From Fimbriimonadaceae bacterium (GTDB lineage: Bacteria > Armatimonadota > Fimbriimonadia > Fimbriimonadales > Fimbriimonadaceae), in NCBI GenBank assembly GCA_023957775.1, contig JAMLGR010000004.1, forward strand, positions 1 through 64,000: 64,000 bases of DNA. Direction: 5' to 3'. Within the stretch, counting starts at the first letter, position 1, and each line of letters opens with the position of its first letter. The notes under the pieces were generated by a model, which saw only the letters and a program-made list of their open reading frames with translations, was not told the origin of the DNA and ran no database searches. The position numbers and the translations under genes are program-made. Of this stretch, positions 16,816 through 26,141 are shown piece after piece.

Positions 16816-18072
16816 CTATCGTTCGGTTGCGGCCGCGGCGATCGCCTCCGCGTAGCGAAGGCTCGCGCCCGCATTCTCGGCGATGAAGTTCGCGGCGGCT
16901 TGGCCGATCTTCCGGCGGCAGGCGGGGGCTTCGATCAGCTCTCGGATCGCGTTCGCAAGTTCGCCGGGCGTTTCGCAGACGCGTGTCGCGCCTGCTGCCT
17001 TTGCCGCCGCGGCCACCTCGGCGAAGTTCTGCATGTGGGGGCCGTGCAGGACCGGCTTGCCCAGGGCGAGCGGCTGGAGCAGGTTCTGCCCCCCGTGGTT
17101 GGCGAATCCCCCGCCGATCACCACGATGTCCGCCACGGCGTACACCTTCGCCAACTCGCCGTACGTGTCCAGCACCACGTAGCAGCCGCCCTCTCCCTTC
17201 GAACGCAACGCGACCTTGCCGAAGCGCGCGCGCACGGCTTCGGCGAGTTCGGGGACGCGCTCGAGATGCCGCGGCGCGTGCACGACCGCGACGCGGGATT
17301 CGCCCAGTTTCTGGATCGCCTCCAGCACGAAGGCCTCCTCCTCTTCGCCCCGCGTCGAGCCGATCACGACCACCGGCCGATCCTCGGGAAGATCCAACTC
17401 CCGCCGCCAGGCCTCCCGGTCCACATCGAGCGCGTCGAGGGCCTGGTCGAACTTGGCATTGCCCAGCCGGTGGGCGGTTCGGGCTCCCAGCGAGAGAATC
17501 CGCTCCACGTCCTGCTCGGTTTGCATCAGGCACTGGTCCACGTACTTCAACAGGCTCGCGTAGAACCAACGGAACCGCTTGGAGCGCGGGTAGCTCCGGT
17601 CGCTGATGCGCCCGTTCATGAGGATCGTCGCGGCGTCGAACTCCTTGGCGGCCCAGAGGAAGTTCATCCACAGTTCGGTTTCCATGATGGCGACGACCTG
17701 CGGCCGGACGCGCGACATGGCGGCGAGTTGAAAGCGGGGAACGTCGATGGGGAAGTAGACGAGGTGGTCGACCCACTCCTTGGCCTGCTCGCGAGCGGTC
17801 TGGTGCCCGCTGCTCGTGGTGACGCTCAAGACGATTTCGTGCGAGGGAAGGAGGCGCCGGACCTCGCGCAAGATCGGGAGGCACGCAACGACTTCGCCGA
17901 CGGAAACGGCGTGGATCCAGATCCTCTTGGCCCCTTTGTCCGGCTTGAGGGGCAGGTCGCCCTGCCTTTCGGCCCAGTTTGGCTTCTCCGCACGGCGTGC
18001 GCTTCGCACCAGCATCCACGGCACCCAAAGGGGGGAGAGAACCGTGAGCAGGAAGTTGTAGAGCAGGAACAT
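16816..18072 (-). CDS. waaA: 3-deoxy-D-manno-octulosonic acid transferase
   Basis: 418 aa (typical about 420). Transfers Kdo from CMP-Kdo to lipid IVA, so it marks an LPS-type outer membrane. An N-terminal membrane anchor ([20 protein letters not shown]) precedes the GT30 glycosyltransferase: [18 protein letters not shown], then [29 protein letters not shown] and, in the C-terminal half, [22 protein letters not shown], all conserved in KdtA/WaaA. The ATG at 18072 lies 48 bp from the divergent purE. No other lipid A gene is in the window. Confidence 0.95.
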   Translation of the reverse strand: MFLLYNFLLTVLSPLWVPWMLVRSARRAEKPNWAERQGDLPLKPDKGAKRIWIHAVSVGEVVACLPILREVRRLLPSHEIVLSVTTSSGHQTAREQAKEWVDHLVYFPIDVPRFQLAAMSRVRPQVVAIMETELWMNFLWAAKEFDAATILMNGRISDRSYPRSKRFRWFYASLLKYVDQCLMQTEQDVERILSLGARTAHRLGNAKFDQALDALDVDREAWRRELDLPEDRPVVVIGSTRGEEEEAFVLEAIQKLGESRVAVVHAPRHLERVPELAEAVRARFGKVALRSKGEGGCYVVLDTYGELAKVYAVADIVVIGGGFANHGGQNLLQPLALGKPVLHGPHMQNFAEVAAAAKAAGATRVCETPGELANAIRELIEAPACRRKIGQAAANFIAENAGASLRYAEAIAAAATER

Positions 18073-18108
18073 GGAGGCTACGTCCTATGGTGGCACAGCC
18101 GCCAACGG

Positions 18109-18114
18109 TATTCT
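18109..18114 (+). promoter_or_regulatory. -10 box of purE (leaderless type)
   Basis: TATTCT lies 6 nt before the purE ATG. No Shine-Dalgarno fits between, so transcription and translation probably start at or next to the same base. Confidence 0.4.
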
Positions 18115-18120
18115 GCACCC

Positions 18121-18621
18121 ATGTCCAAACCGTTGGTCGGCATCATCATGGGCAGCAAGAGCGACTTGGACACGATGCGGCCCGCGAGCGAGGTCCTCGC
18201 GGAGTTCGGAGTCGAGTACGAGATGCAGGTGGTCAGCGCCCACCGCACACCGATGAAGATGGTCGAGTATGCGAGCGCGGCCCGAGGTCGGGGGCTCCAG
18301 GTGATCGTCGCGGGTGCAGGCGGCGCGGCCCACTTGCCCGGCATGGTCGCCTCGCTGACCACGCTCCCGGTGATCGGGGTGCCGGTCCCGACGCGCGCCC
18401 TTTCGGGGCAGGACTCGCTCTACTCGATCGTGCAGATGCCCGCCGGCGTGCCCGTCGCGACCGTGGGGATTGGAAACGGGCGCAACGCGGGCCTCCTCGC
18501 CTTGCGCATCCTCGGCGTGACGGACAAGGCCATTGCGGGCAAGCTAGAGCAGTTCTGCCAGAGCCAACAGGTGTTGGTCGCGGAGATGAACCGCGAGCTG
18601 GACGCGTTGAAGGGCAAGTAG
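18121..18621 (+). CDS. purE: N5-carboxyaminoimidazole ribonucleotide mutase
   Basis: 166 aa, the usual size of class I PurE. Converts N5-CAIR to CAIR in purine synthesis. The conserved N-terminal loop GSKSDLDTM and the SAHRTP motif around His41 (catalytic) are intact, as are [13 protein letters not shown] and the [14 protein letters not shown] helix. The ATG at 18121 follows a TATTCT box at 6 nt. The purK partner is not adjacent; the next purine gene, purC, is convergent. Confidence 0.96.
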   Translation: MSKPLVGIIMGSKSDLDTMRPASEVLAEFGVEYEMQVVSAHRTPMKMVEYASAARGRGLQVIVAGAGGAAHLPGMVASLTTLPVIGVPVPTRALSGQDSLYSIVQMPAGVPVATVGIGNGRNAGLLALRILGVTDKAIAGKLEQFCQSQQVLVAEMNRELDALKGK

Positions 18622-18633
18622 AGGGGCGGGGGA

Positions 18634-18654
18634 CACGCCCGATGAACGGGCGTG
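18634..18654. terminator. Hairpin between convergent purE and purC
   Basis: An 8-bp stem CACGCCCG/CGGGCGTG with loop ATGAA, followed by GCACG; a member of the dispersed CACGCCCG hairpin family. Its place between two convergent stop codons suggests a bidirectional transcript end, although there is no T-tract. Confidence 0.45.
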
Positions 18655-18675
18655 GCACGTGTTGGGTCGCACCTG

Positions 18676-19587
18676 TTAGCCTCGGGATGGGGCGGGGACT
18701 TCGAAGGGTTGGCCCGTGATGCGCTCGTACGCCTCGCGGTACTTGTCGCGCGTCTTCTCGACGATTTCCGGGGGCAGCGTGGGGCCTGGCGGGCGTTTGT
18801 CCCACGTGAGGGTCTCGAGGTAATCGCGGACGAACTGCTTGTCGTAGCTCGGCTGTGGTCCGCCCGGTTTGTACAGGGAAACGTCCCAAAATCTGGAACT
18901 ATCCGGCGTCAGGGCTTCGTCGATCCAAAGGAGGCCGTCGTCGGTCTCTCCGAACTCGAACTTCGTGTCGGCGAGGATCAGGCCCTGGTTGGCCGCGTGC
19001 GCGCTCGCCCGGCGAAACAGCTCGAGCGTCCAATCCCGAACCGTCTCCGCGGTTTCTCGTCCCACCCGGTCCACGGCCTCGTCGAAGGAGATGTTCTCGT
19101 CGTGCCCTTCTTGGGCCTTGGTGGCCGGGGTGAAGATGGGCTCGGGAAGCGCGCCGCTCTCGAGGACGCCCGGAGGCAGGTCCAGGCCGTGGATGCGTCC
19201 GCCGTGGGCGCGGTACTCCTTGAACAGCGAGCCGGCAAGGTACCCGCGTGCGACGCACTCGATGGTCAGGGGGCGCGCCTTCTTGGCAAGGGTGGTGCGT
19301 CCGTGAAGCTCCGGATCGTCGTAGCCGATTCGGCGGGCAATGACCCCGTCGTCGGTGCTCAGCACATGATGTGGACATACGTCGCCCAAACGATCGAACC
19401 AGAAGGCGCTCATCTGGTTGAGGATGCGGCCCTTGTCGGGAATCCCGTTGGCCATCACGACGTCGAACGCCGAGATGCGGTCGGTGGCGACGATCAGAAG
19501 GGAATCGCCGAGATCGTACACCTCGCGGACTTTCCCCCGTCGGGGTTCGCCCAGGCCGGGAACGAACGTGCTGAGCAGTTCGGGCAT
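18676..19587 (-). CDS. purC: Phosphoribosylaminoimidazole-succinocarboxamide synthase
   Basis: 303 aa, the longer SAICAR synthase type. Joins aspartate to CAIR using ATP. Diagnostic segments: RGKVREVYDLGDSLLIVATD, ISAFDVVMANGIPDKG, IECVARGYLAGS, and LADTKFEFGE. Asp/Glu metal ligands near the last motif are present. TAAACT lies 6 nt before the ATG (19599-19594), suggesting leaderless expression. It works two steps along from purE in the same pathway. Confidence 0.96.
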   Translation of the reverse strand: MPELLSTFVPGLGEPRRGKVREVYDLGDSLLIVATDRISAFDVVMANGIPDKGRILNQMSAFWFDRLGDVCPHHVLSTDDGVIARRIGYDDPELHGRTTLAKKARPLTIECVARGYLAGSLFKEYRAHGGRIHGLDLPPGVLESGALPEPIFTPATKAQEGHDENISFDEAVDRVGRETAETVRDWTLELFRRASAHAANQGLILADTKFEFGETDDGLLWIDEALTPDSSRFWDVSLYKPGGPQPSYDKQFVRDYLETLTWDKRPPGPTLPPEIVEKTRDKYREAYERITGQPFEVPAPSRG

Positions 19588-19593
19588 AGGGGG

Positions 19594-19599
19594 AGTTTA
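19594..19599 (-). promoter_or_regulatory. -10 box of purC (leaderless type)
   Basis: TAAACT on the minus strand, 6 nt from the ATG. No Shine-Dalgarno lies between. It sits at the edge of a short heptamer array. Confidence 0.45.
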
Positions 19600-20487
19600 C
19601 TGGTTTGTGGCTTGTGGTTTGATGGCCCCGGCCGGAGCTTGTCGAACTCTCGCGAGGAACCGATCGAGGGCCTCGAAATAGGTGTCGGGGTGGATCCAAC
19701 GGCCCTCGGAGTGGCCGCAGCCGCCCAGCCACACCAGCTCGCTTTGGTGGGCGGCAGCCTCGTTTCGGCGCGCTTCGGAGGGCAGAGCCAGGTCGTCCGC
19801 GTCCCCGTGAAGCAGCAAAACGGGTTGTTTCAGGGTTGCGAGCGCCGACGCGACGTCCACCTTGCGGGGACGGACGCGCAGCATCGGCAGGGCCAGGAGG
19901 ACGGTCGGGGCCAGCACGACGGCGAGGACCGGCCCGCCGAGGAACCGCCACCAGCCGAACATCCCCGACAGGAGCGTCGAGTAAGCGCTGTCGAGCACCA
20001 ATCCGTCCACCAGCTCGGGGGCCTCCGCGGCGGCGAACGTCGATGCCGCGGACCCCATGCTGCTGCCAAGGAGGATCACCTTGGCTCCAGGGCATCGCCC
20101 GCGGGCCGCGTCGATGCCCGCCCGCACGTCGGCGCGTTCCAGGTACCCGAAGCCACACATTTTTCCGCCGCTGCGCCCGTGGGCGCGCAAATCCAACAAG
20201 AGGCAGGCGATTCCGCGTTGGGCCAGCCAAACGGCCTGGGGAACGAGTTCGCTGCGGTTCATCATGTACCCGTGTGCGATCACCGCCACCACCGGGGCGT
20301 TGGGGACGTCCACCCACCAGCCGCGCAGGGTCACGCCGTCGCGAGTCTTGAGCGAAATCTCCTCCTGCGCGACTCCCATGGCTCCGGGTGAAAGGAAGAT
20401 CGGCGTGCGGAAGGGCCTGGCGCTGAACCAGGCGACGCCGGCGAGCACGGCGACATAAAGTGCGAGGATTGCGATCAACCAGGCCAT
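19597..20487 (-). CDS. Membrane-anchored alpha/beta hydrolase
   Basis: 296 aa from the ATG at 20487. An N-terminal membrane anchor (WLIAILALYVAVLAGVAWF) precedes an alpha/beta hydrolase domain: HGYMMNRSE oxyanion region at 72-80, nucleophile Ser143 in GSSMGS, candidate acid Asp229/Asp231 in HGDADDL and His259 in GGCGHSEG. It resembles the serine aminopeptidase S33/YqkD-type esterases. The C-terminal residues QATNQ are encoded by a heptamer array, which also supplies the stop codon. The substrate is unknown. It is divergent from the ASCH gene with 45 bp between. Confidence 0.85.
   Translation of the reverse strand: MAWLIAILALYVAVLAGVAWFSARPFRTPIFLSPGAMGVAQEEISLKTRDGVTLRGWWVDVPNAPVVAVIAHGYMMNRSELVPQAVWLAQRGIACLLLDLRAHGRSGGKMCGFGYLERADVRAGIDAARGRCPGAKVILLGSSMGSAASTFAAAEAPELVDGLVLDSAYSTLLSGMFGWWRFLGGPVLAVVLAPTVLLALPMLRVRPRKVDVASALATLKQPVLLLHGDADDLALPSEARRNEAAAHQSELVWLGGCGHSEGRWIHPDTYFEALDRFLARVRQAPAGAIKPQATNQ
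19601..19621. repeat. Short heptamer array (3 x 7 bp)
   Basis: TGGTTTG, TGGCTTG, TGGTTTG in 7-bp register. It overlaps the 3' end of the hydrolase gene and lies just upstream of the purC promoter. Confidence 0.65.
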
Positions 20488-20513
20488 GGGAGGGTGCAGG
20501 GTTCGACTACTTT

Positions 20514-20522
20514 TGCTAGAAT
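20514..20522 (+). promoter_or_regulatory. Extended -10 promoter of the ASCH gene
   Basis: TGCTAGAAT is an extended -10 element; the ATG at 20533 begins 10 nt after it, so the transcript has almost no leader. Confidence 0.5.
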
Positions 20523-20532
20523 GGGACGTTCG

Positions 20533-20880
20533 ATGTTCGCACTGAACTTCTATTCCGACCTTTACGGCGACGTTTTGCGCAACAACCGCAAGACGGCGAC
20601 GATTCGCCTTGGCGACAAAGCGGACAAGTACAAGGATGGCATGCTTGTGTGGGTCACGGTGGGACCGCGGTTCGCCCGGCGCCAAAAGCTGTACACCGCG
20701 ATCATCGACCGGGTTGAGACGAAGACCATCTCCGACCTCTCGCCGCGCGACATCGAACGCGAAAACCCCGAATTCCGGACGCAGGAAGATGTGATCGCGA
20801 TGCTGGAGCGCATCTACGGCGACTTCATCACGCCGGAGCACAAGGTCACGGTCATCTACTTTTCCCGCGTGGACGACTAG
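20533..20880 (+). CDS. ASCH domain protein
   Basis: 115 aa. An ASCH/PUA-like beta-barrel predicted to bind RNA or modified nucleosides: MFALNFYSDLYGDVLRNNRK begins the fold, then TIRLGDKADKYKDGMLVWVT and the strand KLYTAIIDRVETKTISDLS; the end HKVTVIYFSRV is typical. Two upstream in-frame starts exist (20494, 20521), but an extended -10 box overlaps them, so the ATG at 20533 is chosen. It is a single-gene transcript, convergent with the next gene, with a heptamer array between. Confidence 0.85.
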   Translation: MFALNFYSDLYGDVLRNNRKTATIRLGDKADKYKDGMLVWVTVGPRFARRQKLYTAIIDRVETKTISDLSPRDIERENPEFRTQEDVIAMLERIYGDFITPEHKVTVIYFSRVDD

Positions 20881-20934
20881 GTCCGAGGGACCCCATTGCC
20901 GCCCGGAAGGTCTCCCGGCGGATCCCCGAACCCC

Positions 20935-20969
20935 GACAAACGACCACCGACAAGCGACTACCGAACACC
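20935..20969. repeat. Heptamer array (5 x 7 bp)
   Basis: GACAAAC, GACCACC, GACAAGC, GACTACC, GAACACC in register between convergent genes. The fourth unit holds the stop codon (TAG on the minus strand) of the secreted 627-aa protein gene. Confidence 0.75.
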
Positions 20970-22841
20970 GCCGCGACCCAGCAACGCGGCTGCCTTCGAC
21001 TTGATCTTCCCGTTTGCCCCGTTGGAGACGAGGAACTCGAGCGCCTCTCGGGGAGTCGCTTCGCTGTAGAGAGGGAGGGCGTCGAGCGCGGCTTCCACCT
21101 CACCCGCATTCGGGGAGTAGAGGCTGGGGAGCATCGAGCCGAGCTGGCCCTTCAGCGTCTCGTAGCCTTGCGGCTTCTTGAGCAGGCCCTTGAGCGCCGC
21201 CGTGCGCACGTCCGACGACGAGGCGTTCAGCGCTTGTCCGAGCACCTTCGCGACGTGCGCCTTGTCGTCGGAGTCTCCGGAAAGCAGCTTCGACAACTCC
21301 TCCGGCATCGAGCCGAGCCAACTGGCCAACTCCTTGCCCTGATTGCGCTCGAGGACGCTGAATCCCCAGCCCAGAGTGGAATCCGCCATCCCCGCGCCCG
21401 CGAGCAGCTTGGGGGCGAAAAGCTCCTTGCTGGCGTAGTCCTTGGCCTCGAGGCCACCCAGGTCCGCGATCTGCTGGAGGCCGGTGAGATACTGCGCCGC
21501 GCTGATTTCTGGGAAAAGGCGCTTGTTGATTTCGTCGAGGCCCGCTTTGTTCGTGTAAATCCACAACCGAGCCTGATCCCAGGGACCACGGATGCGGGAG
21601 CCTGCGGTGAGATCCATGAGCCCCGCGAGCACGGGGTCGTTGTTTCGGTAGGGCCGGTAGCGCACGCCCGCCGCCGGCTCCTTCTGTTCCATGTTCATGC
21701 AGTGCGTTCGGAACTGGCCTTCCAGAACGTAGCTGGGGTCGATCGAGGCGAACGGGCTGAACGTCATCCGCATCTGCACGGGCGCCCAGTTGGTCATCGT
21801 CTGGTAGCCGGGCTTGTCGGGAATCCAGAGCGTCCCGCCCGGGAAGGAGCCCGTGGCTTCACCAATGCAGTTCGGGAACTGCATCGGTTCGATCTTCCAC
21901 TGAAGGGAGTTCATGTCGGTGCCGCCGACCGACGTCGCGTCCAACAACGTTTGGTAGGAGGACAAGTTCACCGAGCCGAGCAGCTCTGCGGTCAGCGGAG
22001 CGGGCTTAACGGTGTTGAGGAGCGCGCCGAGGGCGTCTTGGCCGTATTTGGGTCCGCCCACGTTGAGATCGATCGGGTACGTGAATTTGCGGGTGGGAAG
22101 ATAGCTCAAGCCAAGAAGCCTATGGTCCGAGCCGTAGAGGGCCCCCACGCCCACATCCTTCAAAACCTCGATCGTCTCGATGTCCGGGATCGTGCCGGGA
22201 ACCGGGTCCGAGTAGAACTTCTGGCTGACGGGGTTGGGATCGAACCGATTGACGTAGCCGAGTGTGAGGGGATTGCCGCGAATCGAGTCGACCACGGGTC
22301 CAGAGTTGCCCACCGTGTACTCGCGGTTGATCTGGTACTGGCCGGTGACCGTCAGCCTCTTGGATCCGTATTCGAAACGAGTCCATCCACCCGGTTGGGC
22401 GCCCGCACCAAGGGTGACCGGGTGGGGACCTTCCAGCAGGCTGCCGACGCCTCGCATCTGATCGCCGAGCATGTCCCCGCGCATCGCCGCCGTTCGCGCC
22501 GGCTCCGGCAACCCCGGGGTGAGCCGGGCGATCTCCTCGAATGTCCGCCCCGCGCCTGCGCCGGCTTCGAGTTGGTCCGCGACGATGACCGATACGGGGC
22601 TTTCCGCGCGTGCCAGGACCGACCGGGTGCCGATGAGGACACCGTCGTTCGGGTCGGACAGATGGATGGTTCCTTCGAGCCGATAGCGTACGCGGGTCTC
22701 CAATTCGCCGTTTCCCGAGGGGTCGGGCACCTTCTCCGTGAACGTTCCCAAATCGCGGCTGGGCAACGCGACGGTGTCGGGACCGAGGTCCTTGGGGCCG
22801 GACGGGGCCAAGGAAAGGGCGCAAACGAAAGCAAGCATCAT
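20958..22841 (-). CDS. Secreted protein of unknown function with a helical C-terminal repeat region
   Basis: 627 aa with a short signal peptide (MMLAFVCALSLAPSG). The N-terminal ~350 residues are beta-rich with no known motif; the middle contains an aromatic RYRPYRNNDPVLAGL segment. From about residue 520 the sequence resembles HEAT-type helical repeats (SSDVRTAALKGLLKKPQGYE, then NAGEVEAALDALPLYSEAT). It is probably periplasmic or surface-exposed. TAGAAT at 22865-22860 is a candidate -10 box, 18 nt from the start. The C-terminus runs into a heptamer array. The function is not known. Confidence 0.75.
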   Translation of the reverse strand: MMLAFVCALSLAPSGPKDLGPDTVALPSRDLGTFTEKVPDPSGNGELETRVRYRLEGTIHLSDPNDGVLIGTRSVLARAESPVSVIVADQLEAGAGAGRTFEEIARLTPGLPEPARTAAMRGDMLGDQMRGVGSLLEGPHPVTLGAGAQPGGWTRFEYGSKRLTVTGQYQINREYTVGNSGPVVDSIRGNPLTLGYVNRFDPNPVSQKFYSDPVPGTIPDIETIEVLKDVGVGALYGSDHRLLGLSYLPTRKFTYPIDLNVGGPKYGQDALGALLNTVKPAPLTAELLGSVNLSSYQTLLDATSVGGTDMNSLQWKIEPMQFPNCIGEATGSFPGGTLWIPDKPGYQTMTNWAPVQMRMTFSPFASIDPSYVLEGQFRTHCMNMEQKEPAAGVRYRPYRNNDPVLAGLMDLTAGSRIRGPWDQARLWIYTNKAGLDEINKRLFPEISAAQYLTGLQQIADLGGLEAKDYASKELFAPKLLAGAGMADSTLGWGFSVLERNQGKELASWLGSMPEELSKLLSGDSDDKAHVAKVLGQALNASSSDVRTAALKGLLKKPQGYETLKGQLGSMLPSLYSPNAGEVEAALDALPLYSEATPREALEFLVSNGANGKIKSKAAALLGRGGVR

Positions 22842-22859
22842 GGTGGGTTCTCCGAGGAC

Positions 22860-22865
22860 ATTCTA
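22860..22865 (-). promoter_or_regulatory. -10 box of the secreted 627-aa protein gene
   Basis: TAGAAT on the minus strand, 18 nt from the ATG at 22841, leaving a leader of about 11 nt. Confidence 0.35.
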
Positions 22866-22893
22866 GGAAGTTGTGACGTGCGATGCAAACCGC

Positions 22894-23307
22894 TCAGCGG
22901 TTCTTGAGCCGAACCACGAACCGCAAGGCGCTCCACGTGGCATCGATGGCGCAAACCTTGTTGTCCACAAGTCCGGTGGCGAGTCCGACCTCGCGCACCA
23001 GGCCGTCCGAGAGGTCGGTGGGGATGCCGGAGGCCTTCTTCGGCCACGCGATCCAGAGCCCGCCTGTGGTCGCCAACGCCGCGACGGCAAGGTCGAGCAC
23101 GCCTTCAAGAGCCGTGAGCGAAGGCACGAAGAGGAGGAGGATATCGAACTTCTCGGCGCCCTCGGTCAGCGTTTCGGCGAGATCCACACCATCCGGCAAA
23201 GGCGTCAGATCGGCGGGGAAGGTGGGGGGAGGGTTGTGCAGGGCCACACGAGAACCCGCTTTGATCCCCAGCTTCTTGGGAAGGGGCGTGCCGGAGTAGC
23301 CTGCCAT
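22894..23307 (-). CDS. DUF3052-like protein
   Basis: 137 aa. MAGYSGTPLPKKLGIKAGSR is the hallmark N-terminus of the DUF3052 group, followed by VALHNPPP, a DILLLFVPSLTALE strand-helix unit and GGLWIAWPKKASGIPTDLSD. The fold suggests a Rossmann-like domain without a visible nucleotide-binding loop. The ATG at 23307 is preferred to an upstream TTG at 23319 because the conserved region begins MAGYSG. The function of the family is unknown. It is probably monocistronic. Confidence 0.8.
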   Translation of the reverse strand: MAGYSGTPLPKKLGIKAGSRVALHNPPPTFPADLTPLPDGVDLAETLTEGAEKFDILLLFVPSLTALEGVLDLAVAALATTGGLWIAWPKKASGIPTDLSDGLVREVGLATGLVDNKVCAIDATWSALRFVVRLKNR

Positions 23308-23372
23308 GCATCGTCCCAATACGGCCCAATCTTGTCGTTTTCCTGCATGAATTACGGAAAAGGTGTCCTATC

Positions 23373-23663
23373 ATGAGGTGGGCCATGGCGAATTTCGATT
23401 TGCGCGCCGAGTTGGTTCGGCGACAGGTATACGGATCCAACATCCACGCCGTCGTGGACGTGATCGAAGCCAACGGAGACCGTTGGACGATGAACTGTGA
23501 GCTCGAAGAGGTGGGTTCGCCCTCCATGCGCACGTCCATCGGCGGCGAGACCGAAGGGATCGACTACCTCAACACGCGCTACGGCCCGCGCTCCTTCAGC
23601 CAAGCGGTCGTCCAGGCCGTGCTGGACGCGCCGGAAGGTCCCTTCGAGCAGCCCTCCTTTTAG
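23373..23663 (+). CDS. Small hypothetical protein
   Basis: 96 aa with no signal peptide and no motif recognised; acidic and soluble (NIHAVVDVIEANGDRWTMNC, then EEVGSPSMRTSIGGETEGID). Two starts are possible: ATG 23373 with AAAAGGTG upstream, or ATG 23385 (MANFDLR) with GAGGTG upstream. It lies between a DUF3052 gene (divergent) and ftsZ. A heptamer array directly follows its stop codon. Confidence 0.6.
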   Translation: MRWAMANFDLRAELVRRQVYGSNIHAVVDVIEANGDRWTMNCELEEVGSPSMRTSIGGETEGIDYLNTRYGPRSFSQAVVQAVLDAPEGPFEQPSF

Positions 23664-23668
23664 CGAAC

Positions 23669-23703
23669 GTTCGTCGTTGATCGTTTGTCGTTCGTCGTTT
23701 CTC
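23669..23703. repeat. Heptamer array (5 x 7 bp)
   Basis: GTTCGTC, GTTGATC, GTTTGTC, GTTCGTC, GTTTCTC in register, just after the stop of the small hypothetical gene and about 70 bp before ftsZ. Confidence 0.75.
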
Positions 23704-23775
23704 CTTCGGGTGCGTCTTTCCGTCGTGCTGCGTCGTCACTCCCTGTAGACCCGGTGCGAACCGGAGGTTATCCCT

Positions 23776-24909
23776 ATGGAGTACTCAACGATGCGACCCG
23801 AGAACCTGTTTGAGAACCAGGCGACGATCAAGGTGCTGGGAATAGGCGGCGCAGGCAGCAACGCCGTCAACCGCATGATCCAAGAGGGTGTCATGGGCGT
23901 GCAGTTCGTGGCGATGAACACGGATGCACAGGCGCTCAACCTCTCCTACGCACCCCGCAAGCTCCAGCTGGGCGAGAGCCTCACGCGCGGTCTGGGCGCG
24001 GGCGGCGATCCGAGCGTCGGGGAAAAGGCGGCGCACGAGAGCGAGAAGGAGATCGAAGCCGAACTGGAAGGTGCGGACATGGTCTTCCTCACGGCGGGCA
24101 TGGGCGGCGGCACGGGCACGGGCGCCGCACCCGTGGTGGCCGAGATGGCGCGCCGCAAGGGGATTCTGACGGTCGGCGTGGTCACCAAGCCCTTCCTGTT
24201 CGAAGGGCCGAAGCGGCGACGCTTGGCCCAGGAAGGCGCCGACCGGCTGAAAGAGCACGTGGACACGTTGATCACCGTTCCCAACGACCGGCTCCTCAGC
24301 GTCGTGGAGAAGCGCGCGACGATGCAGCAAGCGTTTGCCGAGGCCGACGATGTGTTGCGCCAGGGCGTGCAGGGCATCAGCGACATCATCTTGCTGCCGG
24401 GCCTGATCAACGTGGACTTCGCCGACGTGAAGACCGTCATGTCGAACGCCGGGGTCGCCCTCATGGGGCTCGGCAAGGGTGTGGGCGAGCAGCGCGCTCG
24501 GCTCGCCGCGCAGGCCGCCGCCACGTCGCCGCTGCTTGAGACGAACATCCACGGCGCGACGCGGCTGCTGATCAACATCACGGCCGGAGGCGACTTCAGC
24601 ATTGGCGAGGCGCACGACGCGATGGAGTACATCCTCCAGTTCGCCGACTCCGAGGATGCAGACATCATCATGGGACACGTGATGCGGGACGGGCACGACG
24701 GCGAAGTGCAGATCACGTTGCTCGCCGCAGGGATGGACCCCGCGCTGGAGTCGCAGCCTGCCATGGACGCCGAGGTGTTCTTCCAGCAGCCGTCCACGCC
24801 GGCCGAACGGGCGCCTTCGCAGGCCGCCCCCAAGGTGGAGCCGATCCAGCTCGACGAGATCGATCTGGACATTCCGACGTTCCTTCGCCGCCAGAAGATG
24901 GGCGGCTAG
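23776..24909 (+). CDS. ftsZ: Cell division protein FtsZ
   Basis: 377 aa. A tubulin-like GTPase forming the division ring. The ATG at 23776 is preceded by GGAGG (23763-23767). The tubulin signature GGGTGTG is at 110-116, the GTP-binding [13 protein letters not shown] at 22-34, and the T7 loop [11 protein letters not shown] is intact with its catalytic aspartates. A linker of about 40 residues leads to the C-terminal tail [10 protein letters not shown], which in other bacteria binds FtsA, ZipA or SepF. ftsA and ftsQ are not adjacent, which is unlike the usual dcw cluster. A strong terminator follows. Confidence 0.98.
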   Translation: MEYSTMRPENLFENQATIKVLGIGGAGSNAVNRMIQEGVMGVQFVAMNTDAQALNLSYAPRKLQLGESLTRGLGAGGDPSVGEKAAHESEKEIEAELEGADMVFLTAGMGGGTGTGAAPVVAEMARRKGILTVGVVTKPFLFEGPKRRRLAQEGADRLKEHVDTLITVPNDRLLSVVEKRATMQQAFAEADDVLRQGVQGISDIILLPGLINVDFADVKTVMSNAGVALMGLGKGVGEQRARLAAQAAATSPLLETNIHGATRLLINITAGGDFSIGEAHDAMEYILQFADSEDADIIMGHVMRDGHDGEVQITLLAAGMDPALESQPAMDAEVFFQQPSTPAERAPSQAAPKVEPIQLDEIDLDIPTFLRRQKMGG

Positions 24910-24966
24910 ACGCTTTCCAAACCAACCCCCGCAGTCACGAACTCGGGAAACACTGGTCCAACACTC

Positions 24967-24996
24967 GGCCCCGCGTCACCGCGGGGCCATTTTTTT
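24967..24996 (+). terminator. Rho-independent terminator of ftsZ
   Basis: A perfect 9-bp stem GGCCCCGCG/CGCGGGGCC (24967-24975 with 24980-24988), loop TCAC, followed by a run of seven T. It lies between two convergent genes. Confidence 0.93.
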
Positions 24997-25014
24997 CATG
25001 GGGGTGTGGAGGGC

Positions 25015-26058
25015 CTACTCCACCCAGTCGGCCACGAAGATGTCGGTTTCGTGGTTCGAGCCGCCGCGGTTGCTGGCGAACACGAGCTTCTTGCCGTCGC
25101 GGCTGAACATGGGAAAGCCGTCGAATTCGGGGCTGCGCGTGATGCGCTCCAGGCCATGGCCGTCCACGCCGATCATCCACAGCTCGAATTCGCGCCCCTT
25201 CGGGTCGCCGAAGTTGGAGGAGAAGATGATGCGCTTGCTGTCCGGAGTGAGGAAGGGGGCGAACGACGCGCAGTCCAGATCGGTGATCTGGCGCTGGTTG
25301 CGGCCTTCGCTGTCCATCAGCATGATCTCGAGCTTGCTGGGCCGCACGAGGTGCTTGTCGAGCAGGTCATGGAAGTCCTTGGCCTCGGCCGGGGTGTCGA
25401 TGCGGTCTCGGCGGTACGTGATCCACTTGCTGTCCCAACTTACAAACGGCCCGCCGTCGTAGCCCTCGTGATGGGTGAGGCGCCGCACCCTGGTGCCGTC
25501 GAGGTTGGCGCGGTAGATCTCCAGGTCGCCTTCCCAGGCGCCGGTGAAGGTCATGTACTTGCCGTTTGGCGCGATCGTGGTCTCGGCCAGATACTCGTTC
25601 TTATCCATGATCTTGGTGAGGCCCGTGCCGTCCACGTTCACCCGGTAGAGGCTGAACTGGGGGTTCACCATCCAGACGTAGCCGAGACTCATGTCCAGCG
25701 AAGGCTGGGCGCCCGGATTCTTCTCGAACGTGCTGCTGAAGTAGATGAACTTGCCGTCCGGGGTGAAGTAGCTGCACGTGCACCGCCCCTTGCCCGTGCT
25801 GACGAGCCGCTTGCCGCTGCCGTCGGCGTTCATCACGTAGATCTGCTCGTCGGGGTAGTTCGGCTGGCGGGATTGGAAGACGATCTTGGTGCCGTCCACG
25901 CTCCAGTACGCCTCGGCGTTGTCGCCGCCGAAGGTGAGCTGCCGCACGTTGCGCAGGTGCTTCTCGCCGGGGGTGTTGGGGAACGCCTTCGAGTTCGGCC
26001 AGGTGGCCATCGGGTTCTGCGCGAAGGCAAGGAGGGCAATCGTCGTCGCAAGCATCAT
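25015..26058 (-). CDS. Secreted PD40/TolB-like beta-propeller protein
   Basis: 347 aa with a short signal peptide (MMLATTIALLAFAQN). It consists of repeated WD40-like PD40 blades, each with a [F/W]SPDGKxIxF-type core: EAYWSVDGTKIVFQS, FTPDGKFIYFSS, IAPNGKYMTFTG, LTPDSKRIIFSSN, FSRDGKKLVFASN. This matches the propeller of TolB and related periplasmic proteins, without the TolB N-terminal domain or Tol operon context. It is probably a periplasmic binding or scaffolding protein. TACGTT lies 6 nt before the ATG, which suggests leaderless expression. Confidence 0.88.
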   Translation of the reverse strand: MMLATTIALLAFAQNPMATWPNSKAFPNTPGEKHLRNVRQLTFGGDNAEAYWSVDGTKIVFQSRQPNYPDEQIYVMNADGSGKRLVSTGKGRCTCSYFTPDGKFIYFSSTFEKNPGAQPSLDMSLGYVWMVNPQFSLYRVNVDGTGLTKIMDKNEYLAETTIAPNGKYMTFTGAWEGDLEIYRANLDGTRVRRLTHHEGYDGGPFVSWDSKWITYRRDRIDTPAEAKDFHDLLDKHLVRPSKLEIMLMDSEGRNQRQITDLDCASFAPFLTPDSKRIIFSSNFGDPKGREFELWMIGVDGHGLERITRSPEFDGFPMFSRDGKKLVFASNRGGSNHETDIFVADWVE

Positions 26059-26064
26059 GGGTTG

Positions 26065-26070
26065 AACGTA
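26065..26070 (-). promoter_or_regulatory. -10 box of the PD40 gene (leaderless type)
   Basis: TACGTT on the minus strand, 6 nt from the ATG at 26058. Confidence 0.35.
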
Positions 26071-26141
26071 CCCTTACGCGCGGCGGGCCGGTTTGACGGA
26101 TCTAACGGCGATTGGTCTCCAGTGGCGATGGCGTCGCGGCC